DNA of 64,000 nt from JANSWY01 sp965228955 (GCA_965228955.1 OZ245848.1:3720001-3784000), one strand, 5' to 3'. Positions 35,901-44,390 are shown, numbered from the stretch's first letter. Notes: generated by a model not told the origin, from the sequence alone. Translations and numbers: made by a program.

Positions 35901-38023
35901 ACAGTCGCAGTGAAACTATAATTGTAAGATGTTCCATTATCGGGAATATTGAAGACTGCATTAATGGTTGCTTCAATAGTATCCGAATCAATGTCTTCAA
36001 AATCAGTCAGTGAATAAGACACTTCCTGGAAAACATCTTGAAAATCTGGGTCATCAGTAGACGATACGCTAAGTGTAACTTCAGTATCATCTGGAACAGA
36101 CTGTCCTCTATTTATAATATAGTATGTAAAATCGAAACCTCCTGTTGTATCAACTTGTGATCTTGGTAGTTCAACATAAGGGCTTCTTACAATAACAGAA
36201 AGATCAACATCCTCATTAAAATCAATAGTAACATTGTCTAAAGATAAATCTGTCTGAAACTGACTTACATTACTACTTTCATATTGGAAAACAATTTGAA
36301 TTGTAGAATCATTATCCTGGCTTGAGTAACCCGTTAAATCAATTTCAGCACTGAAACTTCCATCTGCAGCAATATCCTCCGAATAATCATCATCTGTCCA
36401 TAATGAAACTAAAGAATCCTCAGTTACTAGGTATATCCAAGCTGTAATGTCAGCAAAGTTACCGTCACCATCAGCACCTGATCCCAGAACATCAAGATTT
36501 CCACCGACGAAATTATCTTCATCACCTAAGAAATCGAGATCGAAGGTAAGTGTATATTTTTCAGATCCGGAACGCTGTGGCAATACAATCGGCGGAGTAA
36601 TCAATCTTTCGTCCTGCTTAGTATTAGCCGCATCTTCATCAATGAACATTACATTTCCACTTTCTCTCCAAGAAGCTTCAGAACCATCTCCTTCGCCATC
36701 TACATCCTGCTCAAGCTCCCAGTTTGCAGGAATTTCACCAGCCACTACATCGTTGAAATCTTCTTCGAAAGGAAGACCAAAGTCAACTGAGTTTACAACT
36801 CTCAATTCGAGGGTCGTTGTGTATTGGCCATTATAAGTTGTACTATCTGTAGCATCCGCTGCATCTTTTACACTTACATACAATTCGACAGTTCCAATAT
36901 TACTGATGTCTGGAGTACCAGAAATTGTAGCAGTTCCATCAGAGTTATCAGTGAATGTTAACCAGTCAACATTGAAAGAAGGTAATGTATCATAAAGATT
37001 AAAGAAAACAGGATCACCATCTTCATCAGCAGCAGAGAATGTATAAGAACCAGCTTCATCTACTACAAAAACAATTTGGTCTCCTGGTACTCTCTCTGTG
37101 AATTCAGGAATAGTAGGAGCCTCAGTAGTAAGTGAGATATCAACATCTCCTCTGTCTTGTCTGTCAAACTCACCATCTACATCATAAAATATTACTTGTC
37201 CATCGTCATTTACATCTTCAGCATCAAGTGTGAAAGTAGTAGTTGTAATTTGGTTAACCATCACTACGTACCATCTGTTGGCAGTAACCGATAATTCTAC
37301 TTCTATTACTTCTTCTGCTCCCGCGGCAGATACTTGTTGAATAGGAGATGTATAAACAAGATCCCCAGATCCAATAGTACCACTTGTAGTTTCGAAAACT
37401 GAAACATTATATTCAGTATTTGCTGCAGTTGAGGCTCCAAAATTTATTCTAATTTCAGAAATGTTGTCATTGACCATCATTTCAAACTGAGCTCCAACAG
37501 ATCCATAATCACCCGGTCCTACTTCCTCTGTAAGAGCAGCATCATCAGCTCTTGCGTACGAGTTGCTTGTTACATCGACACTAGAAGCCAATGCAGTAAC
37601 TGTAGAGAAAAAGTTTCCGTTTTCCCAAGCTCCATCTAATGTTAGATCATAAGTTTGAACTTCGTCTAATACAAAAGTTGCGTTGGTATAAGCAGCACCA
37701 TCTACACCTCCAGTATTTTCCTGAACTGTCTCATTAAAAAGTGTATCAGGAAATACTGTAACTCCAGCGAAATCATCCGCTTCAGAAATCGAATCTTCAC
37801 CAAACGTAGCACCACCTAGTGTTACATTTAATGTATCCGTAGTAAAACTAACACCATCGCTCCAAATGTAGTTTGCAGTAGCAGTGTAGCTACTTTCCAC
37901 GTGTTTTATTGGAATCTCGTGGTAGGGTACCGGCTGATTAAAATATACATCAACCGTTTGCGCAAATCCGTCATTGATGCCAATCCCGAATAATACGCAT
38001 ATAAGGAATAATATTTTTTTCAT
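32927..38023 (-). CDS. 1698-aa acidic secreted repeat protein with T9SS C-terminal sorting domain
   Basis: Start ATG 38023 begins the signal peptide (MKKILFLICVLFGIGINDGF). An ATG at 38071 touches the stop of the upstream gene (TAATG) but adds 16 non-signal residues. Domains in order: pre-peptidase-type beta domains; an Ig-like domain near 305-410; a choice-of-anchor J/cleaved adhesin-like domain (FEEDFNDVVAGEIPANWELE); two related ~300-aa units each opening with PRSQ (YVELPRSQVDTTGGFDF and YEEIPRSQIDFENGYDF); three to four cadherin/Ig-like repeats (APEFTTAPIV, PPVFTTREPE, APTFTSTPAD); an acidic linker (DDDEEEAEVVNEDDEVE) and the type A sorting domain (MYPIPAKEILTVK ... GVYFVQM). The many D-rich loops suggest calcium. 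Exported by T9SS and attached at the surface or released. Confidence 0.92.
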   Translation of the reverse strand: MKKILFLICVLFGIGINDGFAQTVDVYFNQPVPYHEIPIKHVESSYTATANYIWSDGVSFTTDTLNVTLGGATFGEDSISEADDFAGVTVFPDTLFNETVQENTGGVDGAAYTNATFVLDEVQTYDLTLDGAWENGNFFSTVTALASSVDVTSNSYARADDAALTEEVGPGDYGSVGAQFEMMVNDNISEIRINFGASTAANTEYNVSVFETTSGTIGSGDLVYTSPIQQVSAAGAEEVIEVELSVTANRWYVVMVNQITTTTFTLDAEDVNDDGQVIFYDVDGEFDRQDRGDVDISLTTEAPTIPEFTERVPGDQIVFVVDEAGSYTFSAADEDGDPVFFNLYDTLPSFNVDWLTFTDNSDGTATISGTPDISNIGTVELYVSVKDAADATDSTTYNGQYTTTLELRVVNSVDFGLPFEEDFNDVVAGEIPANWELEQDVDGEGDGSEASWRESGNVMFIDEDAANTKQDERLITPPIVLPQRSGSEKYTLTFDLDFLGDEDNFVGGNLDVLGSGADGDGNFADITAWIYLVTEDSLVSLWTDDDYSEDIAADGSFSAEIDLTGYSSQDNDSTIQIVFQYESSNVSQFQTDLSLDNVTIDFNEDVDLSVIVRSPYVELPRSQVDTTGGFDFTYYIINRGQSVPDDTEVTLSVSSTDDPDFQDVFQEVSYSLTDFEDIDSDTIEATINAVFNIPDNGTSYNYSFTATVTATDNVATGSTSQTDVVTVGDAGFSIGDANVANNIRVVNTQDDTEETVGVGDGIGTIIELVNDDYIGGFFINLATLNGEEFSIKVISIDDRNATEGSLVAEIDDENGAVLNANSSDDDIRVLDDEDYDSYIYLEAGLYVIMVNPTDESDPLFSLNSTEPNDDRADFGDFVRGSEDNLYRGDDDDGDVDIRVYFSDYINYSVIADTDYEEIPRSQIDFENGYDFETVIIKRGNSTPSELLLTATISSTDADWVDVEFSNTIDAGTDFASGDTVTYVYNFDPFLPDDDASDTYTFDVTIEHVKGDGTDNNSAFADDNQSTTLRVGDATSNFNSDEDNSIGGFLGNDEDEDSSGDFGDGMGEVFELTNDDYLAAVYVDWNGGSGAEDVSISIISVTGPDATSGTVVATIDEDGTNNPVEANDNFYIQVQDDPDFDEDLFLTAGYYVVMVNPIDDSDNDWSIAGSSPADDKEDLDSYVRGNENNIYTDEEDDGNLDIRMYFRDNSAPEYFDPQGSSTGVDLTTPVTSVSYLITEGTTETATIIVKDPQANDEVTKQLVNNNLSWLAFNTNDAGFTLTADGTAAEGEYTAQIRAFDRLDTAFLNVNITIGPNPAPEFTTAPIVIATEGLEYTYVATGEDELDEDFDASFEVIPSWITTEVSASTDSITLTGTPTSDDIGAHAVKLLLQDDSGNTAEQSFVIIVYENDPPVFTTREPEGPFVEGNEYSYRIVATDEQGNESISYNAGTIPAGFALRPDSIGNDPSVAYLVSSSLPAGSNSVVIEVTDGVTTATQDFIVEVEAANNAPTFTSTPADPDVVTANTTYTYNITASDADGDALQFSAPVMPSWAILINDGNGVARIIGDPNDADAGNHAVTIEVTDGEATASQSYTIQVNASAIDNSDDDEEEAEVVNEDDEVEQSEVASMYPIPAKEILTVKEVQANVTIRIYNQAGRLVKSFETTKEGSTDLDVSDIQPGVYFVQMGDTAEVSRVIIE

Positions 38024-38070
38024 TGTATAAATATTTTTTTTATCTCTAAGTGTATTAATTGAGAATTGCA

Positions 38071-41000
38071 TTATTCGAATAGATCTGATGTTCTTCTACC
38101 AGTTCCTAGATAAACATCTCTAATGTATGTCTTATCTGTGAATGCATCTATGAATAAGTTGCCATCACCAAAAATCTCAACTGGCTGTGCACTTGTAGGA
38201 AGGTTTCTTCCAGTGTAGCCACTACCTTGATTTGTGATAAACGCACCATCTACTGAACCATTCTCAATGAATGTTACACTTGCAGTAGCACCTGAACCTC
38301 TTCCAGCTAGAATTGGAACAATTGTAATATTTGGATTTGTTACGTAACCCTCACCTCCGTCATCAATAGAGATTCCTGTTACAAATCCTTCTGTATTGAT
38401 AGTTAAACTAGCTTCAGCAGTTTCAAGGAATGTAGGAATTTCAAGGTTTACATCTGGAACACCAGTATAACCACTACCTGGGTTTGTAAGAACAATATCA
38501 ACTACTCTTCCATTCTCTAATACCGCTGTTGCAGCTGCACCAGAACCTCCAGTACCATCATTTACAAATTCCACAACCGGAGCAACATCATAACCAGCTC
38601 CTGGATCTGTAATGGTGATATGTGAAAGTTGTCCAGCACTTTCGATTACATCAGCAGAAAGTGAAGTAGTACTAATAAATATCTCAATATCAATAGAGTA
38701 ACCACCTGTTGTAAGTTCACCTCCATTGTTGTCCGGATCAATAGTAAAACCAGTAACAGATCCACCAGAGATGATTGCTTCAATTTCAACATCTTCAGCA
38801 TTTGTACCGTTCAATGTCACATTTGGTGGAGCTGTGTATTCTGCGCCTCCATTAGTTAACTCTATGCTCGAAAGAATTCCATTACCAAGGTTTGCAGAGA
38901 ACTGTGCTCTGTTTGTACAGTCGTCACAATCAACAATAATATCTATGTTACTAGAAGTTTCGTAACCAAAACCACCAGTGATTAATTCTAACTCGGAAAT
39001 TTGATACTCCAATTCGGCAGTGGCTTCAGCACCTGATCCAAGTCCAAACAATGGATTGAATTCAATTGTCGGAACCGGATCACCAGTGTATCCTGAACCA
39101 TTATCTGTAAGTGTTAGACTTTCAACAGAAGCATTAGGTCTAACAGTTATATCAGTTTCTGAACCTGAACCAGTTCCAGCAAAGTTCTCTAACAAAGTTC
39201 CACTTGCATCATAAAATTCTACAGTCGGCTCATCTCCATATAAATCAGATTGTGCTGTACTATAGAAGATATCATATCCAGAACCTGGATTTGTAAGAGT
39301 GATCTCGTCAATTTCATACCATAGAAAAACATCTGCAGTAGCTTGAGTTCCACCAGAAGCAGGTGAACTTATGGTAATAGTTGGAGTGCTTGTGTAACCA
39401 GAACCATTGGATAAGATATTGATAGCAACAACTTCTCCAGCAGTGTTAATTTCAGCATCAGCAGCAGCACCTTGTCCACCACCACCTGTGATCAATACAG
39501 CAGGAGCTTGTTGATAACCAGCACCAACGTTAGTAAGTGCGATTCTACCAACAACACCATCTTCTTTCAATGTGACTACTGCTCTAGCTCCACTACCTGT
39601 ACTTACTTGAGTTATTCTCACCTCTGGCTCATCCTCAAAAGTACCATCATAATCATCACTTAAGATTATAGAATGAATTGGGTTGTATTGAGTTAAGTTG
39701 GCAGTTGCCTCAGCTTCATCTTCAGTTTCTCCTATAAATACAACTTCTGGTGGTGCTACATACCCTGTACCAATAGAAGTCAATGTTACATCTGTAACAG
39801 TACCGTCCATTACAGCTCTGGCACTTGCATCTTCTCCTTCTCCAGCTACGATAGTAACAGAAGGCTCTGATGTATAACCAGTACCTGTAGATATTAGGTT
39901 AAAATCTGTAATTGAGAAAGTAACAAATGGAGTTGCAGTTGCTTCATCATCCAGGTTGTTTACAGGAGTAACAGATGCACCACCACCAATTGAATAACCA
40001 CTTCCACTTTCAGTTAGTACAATTGAAGTAACTCTTCCATCAGTAAGAAAAGCTTCTGCTTCAGCAGTAGTCCCGAGTGGATCATCTGGATCACTGATGA
40101 TTAATTCAGGTGGTTGAGTATATCCAAATCCTTGATTATCAATAGTAATAGAAGCTAAACCTGATGCTGCCAGATTTGCATCTGCAAATGCTTGATCATC
40201 AGGAGGGTTACCAGCAGAACCAGTTGGTGCATCAATAAATGCTAGTGCTCTTGGCACACTTGGGATGAAACTAATGTCACCAGTTGATGTAAACTCAGAG
40301 CTAAAAACAGTTCTTACAGTTCTAACATCGTTAATAGTTTCTCCCTGGAATTCATCGATCAATAATGTTTGATCTGCAGTAAATTCAGAAATTTCAACCT
40401 GAATAGGTAATCCATGAGTAGTTGAAGGAACTGCTAATGTATATGTTCCATCAGCTGCAGTTGTTGTAGACAATGCTGCATCAACGTAAGCCATGTTCAC
40501 AATCTTAGCGATCTCCTTACAGTCAGTACATCCTGTTGTTCCGTAGAATTCCGCGTCTGCGAAGTAATCATCTCTGAAGTCAGAATTGTCAAAATCGATA
40601 GAACCTACAACAGTGATTCCTCCAGCATCTTCTGGAATAGAATCAGTAAGATCAGATTCGAAAGTAACTTTTCCGGAAACAAATGCTAATTGCTCTGTAG
40701 TAGAGAAAAGTGGAATCATTGTAGCTGCCTGTCTTTCGATTCCTGCAAGAAGTCCTGCAGAGTCAGCTTCAACGTTCAAGTATACTAAAGCATCAACATT
40801 AGTATAAGAAGTGTCATCAACACTTATACTTACAGTACCTATTCTAAGGTCTGCAAATGCAGCGATACCAGTTTCATCAGTGATCACAGTCTGTGTAGTC
40901 CCGTGTTGACTAATTGTAACTGATACACCTTCCAAAGAAGGATCCCCTTCAGGGCGACCATCAACGAATCCCGAACCACTGGCGGCAACAATATTGATAC

Positions 41001-41175
41001 TATAATCAATAATGCCTCCTACAGCTTCCAAAGAATCCCTCACAGCTTGAATGGAATCCTCAAACGTGATTTGCTCCCTGGTGGCATCTAGTTCTGAAAA
41101 CTCATCCTCCTTACAAGCGAAGAAAAGAGCGATACCAGTCACTAGGAACAATCCATAATGTACTATTCTTTTCAT
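38071..41175 (-). CDS. 1034-aa lipoprotein with 14 GxGY(T) repeats
   Basis: Lipobox LFFAC (Cys21), so anchored in a membrane. Residues about 60-330 hold carboxypeptidase-regulatory-like beta domains (VTISQHGTTQTVITDETG) and a CTDC pair. From about 340 to 1010 a repeat of roughly 30-55 residues recurs 14 times, each with a turn of the type LTNPGSGYTGVP: GFGY, GSGY, GTGY (2), GAGY, GSGY (3), GFGY, GAEY, GAGY, GSGY, GEGY, GSGY, separated by short beta segments and A/E-rich links. This is an elongated beta-strand solenoid-like array. Its stop touches the region of the next gene, giving a bicistronic unit with the T9SS cargo protein. No known function. Confidence 0.85.
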   Translation of the reverse strand: MKRIVHYGLFLVTGIALFFACKEDEFSELDATREQITFEDSIQAVRDSLEAVGGIIDYSINIVAASGSGFVDGRPEGDPSLEGVSVTISQHGTTQTVITDETGIAAFADLRIGTVSISVDDTSYTNVDALVYLNVEADSAGLLAGIERQAATMIPLFSTTEQLAFVSGKVTFESDLTDSIPEDAGGITVVGSIDFDNSDFRDDYFADAEFYGTTGCTDCKEIAKIVNMAYVDAALSTTTAADGTYTLAVPSTTHGLPIQVEISEFTADQTLLIDEFQGETINDVRTVRTVFSSEFTSTGDISFIPSVPRALAFIDAPTGSAGNPPDDQAFADANLAASGLASITIDNQGFGYTQPPELIISDPDDPLGTTAEAEAFLTDGRVTSIVLTESGSGYSIGGGASVTPVNNLDDEATATPFVTFSITDFNLISTGTGYTSEPSVTIVAGEGEDASARAVMDGTVTDVTLTSIGTGYVAPPEVVFIGETEDEAEATANLTQYNPIHSIILSDDYDGTFEDEPEVRITQVSTGSGARAVVTLKEDGVVGRIALTNVGAGYQQAPAVLITGGGGQGAAADAEINTAGEVVAINILSNGSGYTSTPTITISSPASGGTQATADVFLWYEIDEITLTNPGSGYDIFYSTAQSDLYGDEPTVEFYDASGTLLENFAGTGSGSETDITVRPNASVESLTLTDNGSGYTGDPVPTIEFNPLFGLGSGAEATAELEYQISELELITGGFGYETSSNIDIIVDCDDCTNRAQFSANLGNGILSSIELTNGGAEYTAPPNVTLNGTNAEDVEIEAIISGGSVTGFTIDPDNNGGELTTGGYSIDIEIFISTTSLSADVIESAGQLSHITITDPGAGYDVAPVVEFVNDGTGGSGAAATAVLENGRVVDIVLTNPGSGYTGVPDVNLEIPTFLETAEASLTINTEGFVTGISIDDGGEGYVTNPNITIVPILAGRGSGATASVTFIENGSVDGAFITNQGSGYTGRNLPTSAQPVEIFGDGNLFIDAFTDKTYIRDVYLGTGRRTSDLFE

Positions 41176-41236
41176 AGAAATTATTATTTGGTTAAAGTGT
41201 GTATAAAAAGTTTGTAGAATATATAATTATTAAAAA

Positions 41237-41425
41237 TTAATATGCGTTATAATGTAAATATTGAAATTGTGCTCCGAGAGACATCCCGGTAAAACCGCAT
41301 AGCGTCTGTGCTTCCTGCGCTGGGTAGGATTTATTATTATTAATATTTGTGGACCTAACGTATTGCATAGGACGTTGGCGATGTTGGTTTCGGGTTAAAA
41401 ATAGAAATCTTTGAACCATTGTCAA
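41237..41425 (-). other. Non-coding segment of unusual composition
   Basis: This tract, 60 bp upstream of the GxGY lipoprotein gene, is noticeably higher in G+C than its surroundings over part of its length (around 41270-41320 and 41350-41395) and keeps a 62-residue frame open. The residues show no domain pattern. It looks more like a decayed interspersed repeat or a transcribed leader than a gene. Confidence 0.3.
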
Positions 41426-41610
41426 AATGATAACCTTAAATAATTACAATTATTTAATACAAAGTTTATATGACCTCATATAAACCCCTGTTTATCAATT
41501 TCCTAATTCCCGGTAAGAATTTAAACAAAGAATCGAGAGATTCAAAAAAGGTGGCGAAAAATTTTCATTTGATTTAATGGATTGGCACCTGAAAGGGTAA
41601 GTGTTGAACG

Positions 41611-41887
41611 GGTTGCGGGTTGCGGGGATGTCCTCCTTTCACCGGCGGCCATAGCCTCTGGCGAAGGAACTCGGTGGACAAGCGGGTTGAATACTGAGAG
41701 TGTATTTAGGATTTAGATATTAGTGCTTAGGATTTTAAAGTCTGTGTCGTCCTTCTGGAATTTCTGGAGCGGAGTTGCGAGTTGCGGGGATGTCCACCTT
41801 CAGTGGACAAACGAATTGATTACTAAATACATTTAGGATTTAGATATTAGTGCTTAGGATTTTAAAGTCCGTGTCGTCCTTCCGGAA
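41611..41887. repeat. Diverged tandem duplication with 57-bp near-identical core
   Basis: Two copies of a module lie at about 41611-41760 and 41773-41887. Each begins with a GTTGCGGGTTGCGGGGATGT-type run and ends in a 57-bp core (41704-41760 and 41831-41887) that differs at only two positions, both T/C. The first copy has about 30 extra bases (a GC-rich CACCGGCGGCC...GGTG part) that the second lacks. Confidence 0.85.
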
Positions 41888-41942
41888 TGCAAAGGATGAA
41901 ATATCCGGAATCTCGTGAAGCCTTGCACTCTTTATTATATAG

Positions 41943-41979
41943 GAGTAAAAAAAGAACCTGTTCTTGCTTTCATTTACTC
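41943..41979. repeat. Inverted repeat / hairpin
   Basis: GAGTAAA (41943-41949) pairs with TTTACTC (41973-41979), and inside it AAGAAC (41952-41957) with GTTCTT (41960-41965). A two-part hairpin in the gene-free tract; it could terminate transcription entering from either side. Confidence 0.55.
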
Positions 41980-41997
41980 TATACATTTTCGACGAAC

Positions 41998-42020
41998 GCG
42001 TCTACATTTCATTTAGACGC
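41998..42020. repeat. Short inverted repeat
   Basis: GCGTCTA (41998-42004) and TAGACGC (42014-42020), a perfect 7-bp palindrome with 9 bases between arms, just before the heptad array. Confidence 0.5.
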
Positions 42021-42030
42021 TCTCGAGCTA

Positions 42031-42116
42031 AGTTTTGAGTTTTGAGTTTTGAGTTTTGAGTTTTGAGTTTTGAGTTTTGAGTTTTGAGTTTTGAGTTTTG
42101 AGTTTTGAGTTTTGAG
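42031..42116 (+). repeat. Heptanucleotide tandem array AGTTTTG x 12
   Basis: 86 bp of uninterrupted AGTTTTG units (12.3 copies, no mismatch seen). Perfect identity implies recent expansion or active slippage. It lies about 155 bp before the Hsp20 gene, outside any coding frame. Confidence 0.95.
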
Positions 42117-42270
42117 GCAAACTTGTATGTGTTACGTAGGTTTTCTAAGTTGGAAAACTTGTGCGATAAATAAAGTAGTGACTAAAATCTTATCCCACAT
42201 TGACCAATACCATTTTAATTGTTGATGTTGGTCATTACCTTAAAAATCGGATAAAAAACATACCAGAATC

Positions 42271-42714
42271 ATGAAACTTAAAGGACAGAAAAATCAAACA
42301 TTTCATAGAATAGGCGACCAATACGCTCCGTTAATAGACCCTGATCATTTCCTTGGACGTAATGCTTTTGAAGATGTCCGGTCTGCTGAACCAAAGGCAA
42401 ATCTCAAAGAATTTGAGAAGTCGGGACATTTGGAGATTGTACTACCAGGTTTTGACAAGGATGAAATAAATATTATCCTTGAAAATAACACGCTTTTAGT
42501 TTCTGCCAAGAAGGCAGGATATCAACATGATGTGACCGATAACTATAAAAGACGTGAGTTTAATCCCTACTTTCAAATTAGATATTTTCACTTATGTGAA
42601 TGCATTGATCAAGAGCATATTTCCTCCAGTCTTGAAAACGGAATATTAGATATACACTTACCTAAACGTACTGATGTCAAAGAATTTGAAACCAGACAAA
42701 TTGAGGTAATGTAA
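42271..42714 (+). CDS. Hsp20/alpha-crystallin family small heat shock protein
   Basis: 147 aa. The alpha-crystallin domain starts near residue 45 (ANLKEFEKSGHLEIVLPGFD, KDEINIILENNTLLVSAKK) and ends with SSSLENGILDIHLPKRTDV; the C-terminal I-x-V type anchor is QIEVM. The N-terminal 40 residues are variable, as usual. Small heat shock proteins hold unfolded proteins. No CIRCE or clear stress promoter is visible upstream, but the region before it contains the heptad array. Confidence 0.85.
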   Translation: MKLKGQKNQTFHRIGDQYAPLIDPDHFLGRNAFEDVRSAEPKANLKEFEKSGHLEIVLPGFDKDEINIILENNTLLVSAKKAGYQHDVTDNYKRREFNPYFQIRYFHLCECIDQEHISSSLENGILDIHLPKRTDVKEFETRQIEVM

Positions 42715-42734
42715 TTTTACCAGTCGAATTTTGG

Positions 42735-43793
42735 CTATGGCAGAACAAATAAACCCTGCCCCAGAATAAATCCAAATCCATAGATCCTGGAGTTCAGGTC
42801 ATACCTGATATTGAGATAATCAGATCCGTTATGATAAAAGAACATTAATCCCCATTTTCGATTTCTTAGATGAGTAATTAATTGGTACGTAAAATTGAAA
42901 TTTCGTATTTTCCTTTGATACAGCTGAACTCCCTGATCATTTGCAAGGCTTCTATCTCCTTCATTCTTACCCAATACCGTTTCCAGTGTGAATTTATTAC
43001 TTAAAAGGATTTTACCATTGGTAATTGTAGCAGGTACTGTTGAACGATAACCAAGTCTCCATTTCCCGTAAGTTCCATCTCCTGGATAGAAATTAAGAAC
43101 TTTGCTCCAAACTATACCCTCACCATGCTTTTGCACATATAACATAGAAGTAGAATAAAAATATGACAAGGGAGCCTCCCCATTTGCTGAATTCATTTTA
43201 TTCTTCAAATTGTTAACAAAGTCTCTTATTCCATATGCTAATTCAATATAGTTTGTACTGAAATCTCCATTTGCATAATCATTTCTTGGTACTGGTAAAT
43301 TTTCAACCCTGGAATTTGGATCTTGACCATTACTAAAATGGACCAAATCCATTCTTAGCAAAAAATGAGTTGCTCCATTATTACTATTTGCTAGAGATAT
43401 AACGTTATCGACCCTTAGACCAAGTTTATTATTGGGAGGTGTCATGGGGCTACTATTATCTGACTTTGACAGCCTAAAATTTACATCCCCATAAATAGCG
43501 ACCCTAGCATGACTATTCCTCTTTCCCTTAGTCTGCCATAGGTTAAAAGTTTCTGTCAGCCTTGCGTCAATAATTGATCGCTCTGCTTCATTGGTTAAAA
43601 ATGTATCACCCTTGTTTTTGTATTTCATAATTGGCCCAAACATGATGTGACTATTTTCATCAAATGCTTCAGTAGTATTGTCAAACTCTTCAGGCGTAAA
43701 TTCATCAGAGTCTTGATCATTAGACTCATCTGATGATTGGGAATAAGTTGAAAAGGCCATAACAAGGATAGATAAAAATAGAAGAGGTTTCAT
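42735..43793 (-). CDS. Putative outer membrane protein, unknown
   Basis: 352 aa with a signal peptide (MKPLLFLSILVMAFSTYSQ) and an acidic stretch of about 40 residues (SSDESNDQDSDEFTPEEFDN) before a beta-rich part. The body alternates strands with aromatics (LRMDLVHFSNGQ, YFYSTSMLYVQKHGEGIVWS, WGLMFFYHNGSDYLNIRYD) and ends in FGFILGQGLFVLP, resembling a 12-strand or larger barrel. The family was not recognised. It is convergent with the Hsp20 gene (20 bp between stops). Confidence 0.72.
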   Translation of the reverse strand: MKPLLFLSILVMAFSTYSQSSDESNDQDSDEFTPEEFDNTTEAFDENSHIMFGPIMKYKNKGDTFLTNEAERSIIDARLTETFNLWQTKGKRNSHARVAIYGDVNFRLSKSDNSSPMTPPNNKLGLRVDNVISLANSNNGATHFLLRMDLVHFSNGQDPNSRVENLPVPRNDYANGDFSTNYIELAYGIRDFVNNLKNKMNSANGEAPLSYFYSTSMLYVQKHGEGIVWSKVLNFYPGDGTYGKWRLGYRSTVPATITNGKILLSNKFTLETVLGKNEGDRSLANDQGVQLYQRKIRNFNFTYQLITHLRNRKWGLMFFYHNGSDYLNIRYDLNSRIYGFGFILGQGLFVLP

Positions 43794-44060
43794 GTGCTCA
43801 GTTTTTAAGGTGAGAAATATGCTGAAAGAAATAAAATAGGTAGTTCATTTTCAATACCCTTTTGTGGGTATATTTAGAAGATCTATCAGCAATTACCTCC
43901 TTAATAAGTACAATGAGACCTGTAAATGCACTTTTCCCTGAGTTCTAAGGTCACCTTAAACAAACATGGTCAGCGTACCTGATCTTGCGAAAGCACCGAA
44001 CCGTAATGTAAACTCAGGAGGGGTATACAAAAAAAACCAACATTTCTTTCGGGGTTTTGA

Positions 44061-44188
44061 GCATCCTATCGGGATCGAACGGGGGCGCCTAGCCCAATGA
44101 CCAACTGATTACAACATTGAGGCGTGCCGAACTGTGGGTGGAAGTCATTGCTCTTTCGGAACACCGAACCGCATCTGAGATAAGAAGC
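44061..44188 (-). pseudogene. Degenerate tRNA-Thr copy interrupted by three insertions
   Basis: Read against the intact tRNA-Thr at 44226-44298, the blocks 44061-44080, 44095-44113, 44143-44154 and 44172-44188 align in order with few mismatches. Between them sit three unrelated G/C-rich insertions of 14 bp (44081-44094), 29 bp (44114-44142) and 17 bp (44155-44171). The middle one falls directly 5' of the anticodon in tRNA orientation. A decayed copy of the tRNA terminator lies at 44029-44059. It cannot fold as a normal tRNA. Confidence 0.8.
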
Positions 44189-44194
44189 TAATAA

Positions 44195-44225
44195 CAAAAA
44201 ACCCGACATTTCTGTCGGGTTTTTG
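44195..44225 (-). terminator. Terminator of the tRNA-Thr transcript
   Basis: Stem AACCCGACA / TGTCGGGTT with flanking A and T runs, immediately after the tRNA 3' end on the minus strand. Confidence 0.88.
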
Positions 44226-44298
<73 letters not shown>

Positions 44299-44341
44299 CT
44301 ATTTTGTTACCCAATCGTTATGTTATTAGCGAATGGGATTG

Positions 44342-44372
44342 CAAAAGTAGAAGAGTTTTTTTTCTTTCCAAA
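44342..44372 (-). promoter_or_regulatory. tRNA-Thr promoter, Bacteroidota consensus
   Basis: On the minus strand TTTG (44372-44369) is followed after exactly 19 bases by TACTTTTG (44349-44342), the -33/-7 consensus for the primary Bacteroidota sigma. The expected start gives a leader of about 35-40 nt. Confidence 0.8.
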
Positions 44373-44390
44373 TATCCTGCAAGATTTTTT

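Noticed and set aside
36447..36836. Plus-strand 129-residue frame
   Set aside because: Antisense shadow in the anchor-J-like domain of the cargo gene.
41345..41395. Integron attC-like site (CCTAAC ... GTTGG)
   Set aside because: The arms are short and imperfect, no second pair is seen and no integrase is present.
42031..42116. AGTTTTG array as a CRISPR-like repeat
   Set aside because: Units are contiguous with no spacers, so this is a simple tandem repeat.
43981..44020. A third full tRNA relic
   Set aside because: Only a 10-base match (CACCGAACCG) and a weak resemblance to the tRNA end; not enough to call as a feature.
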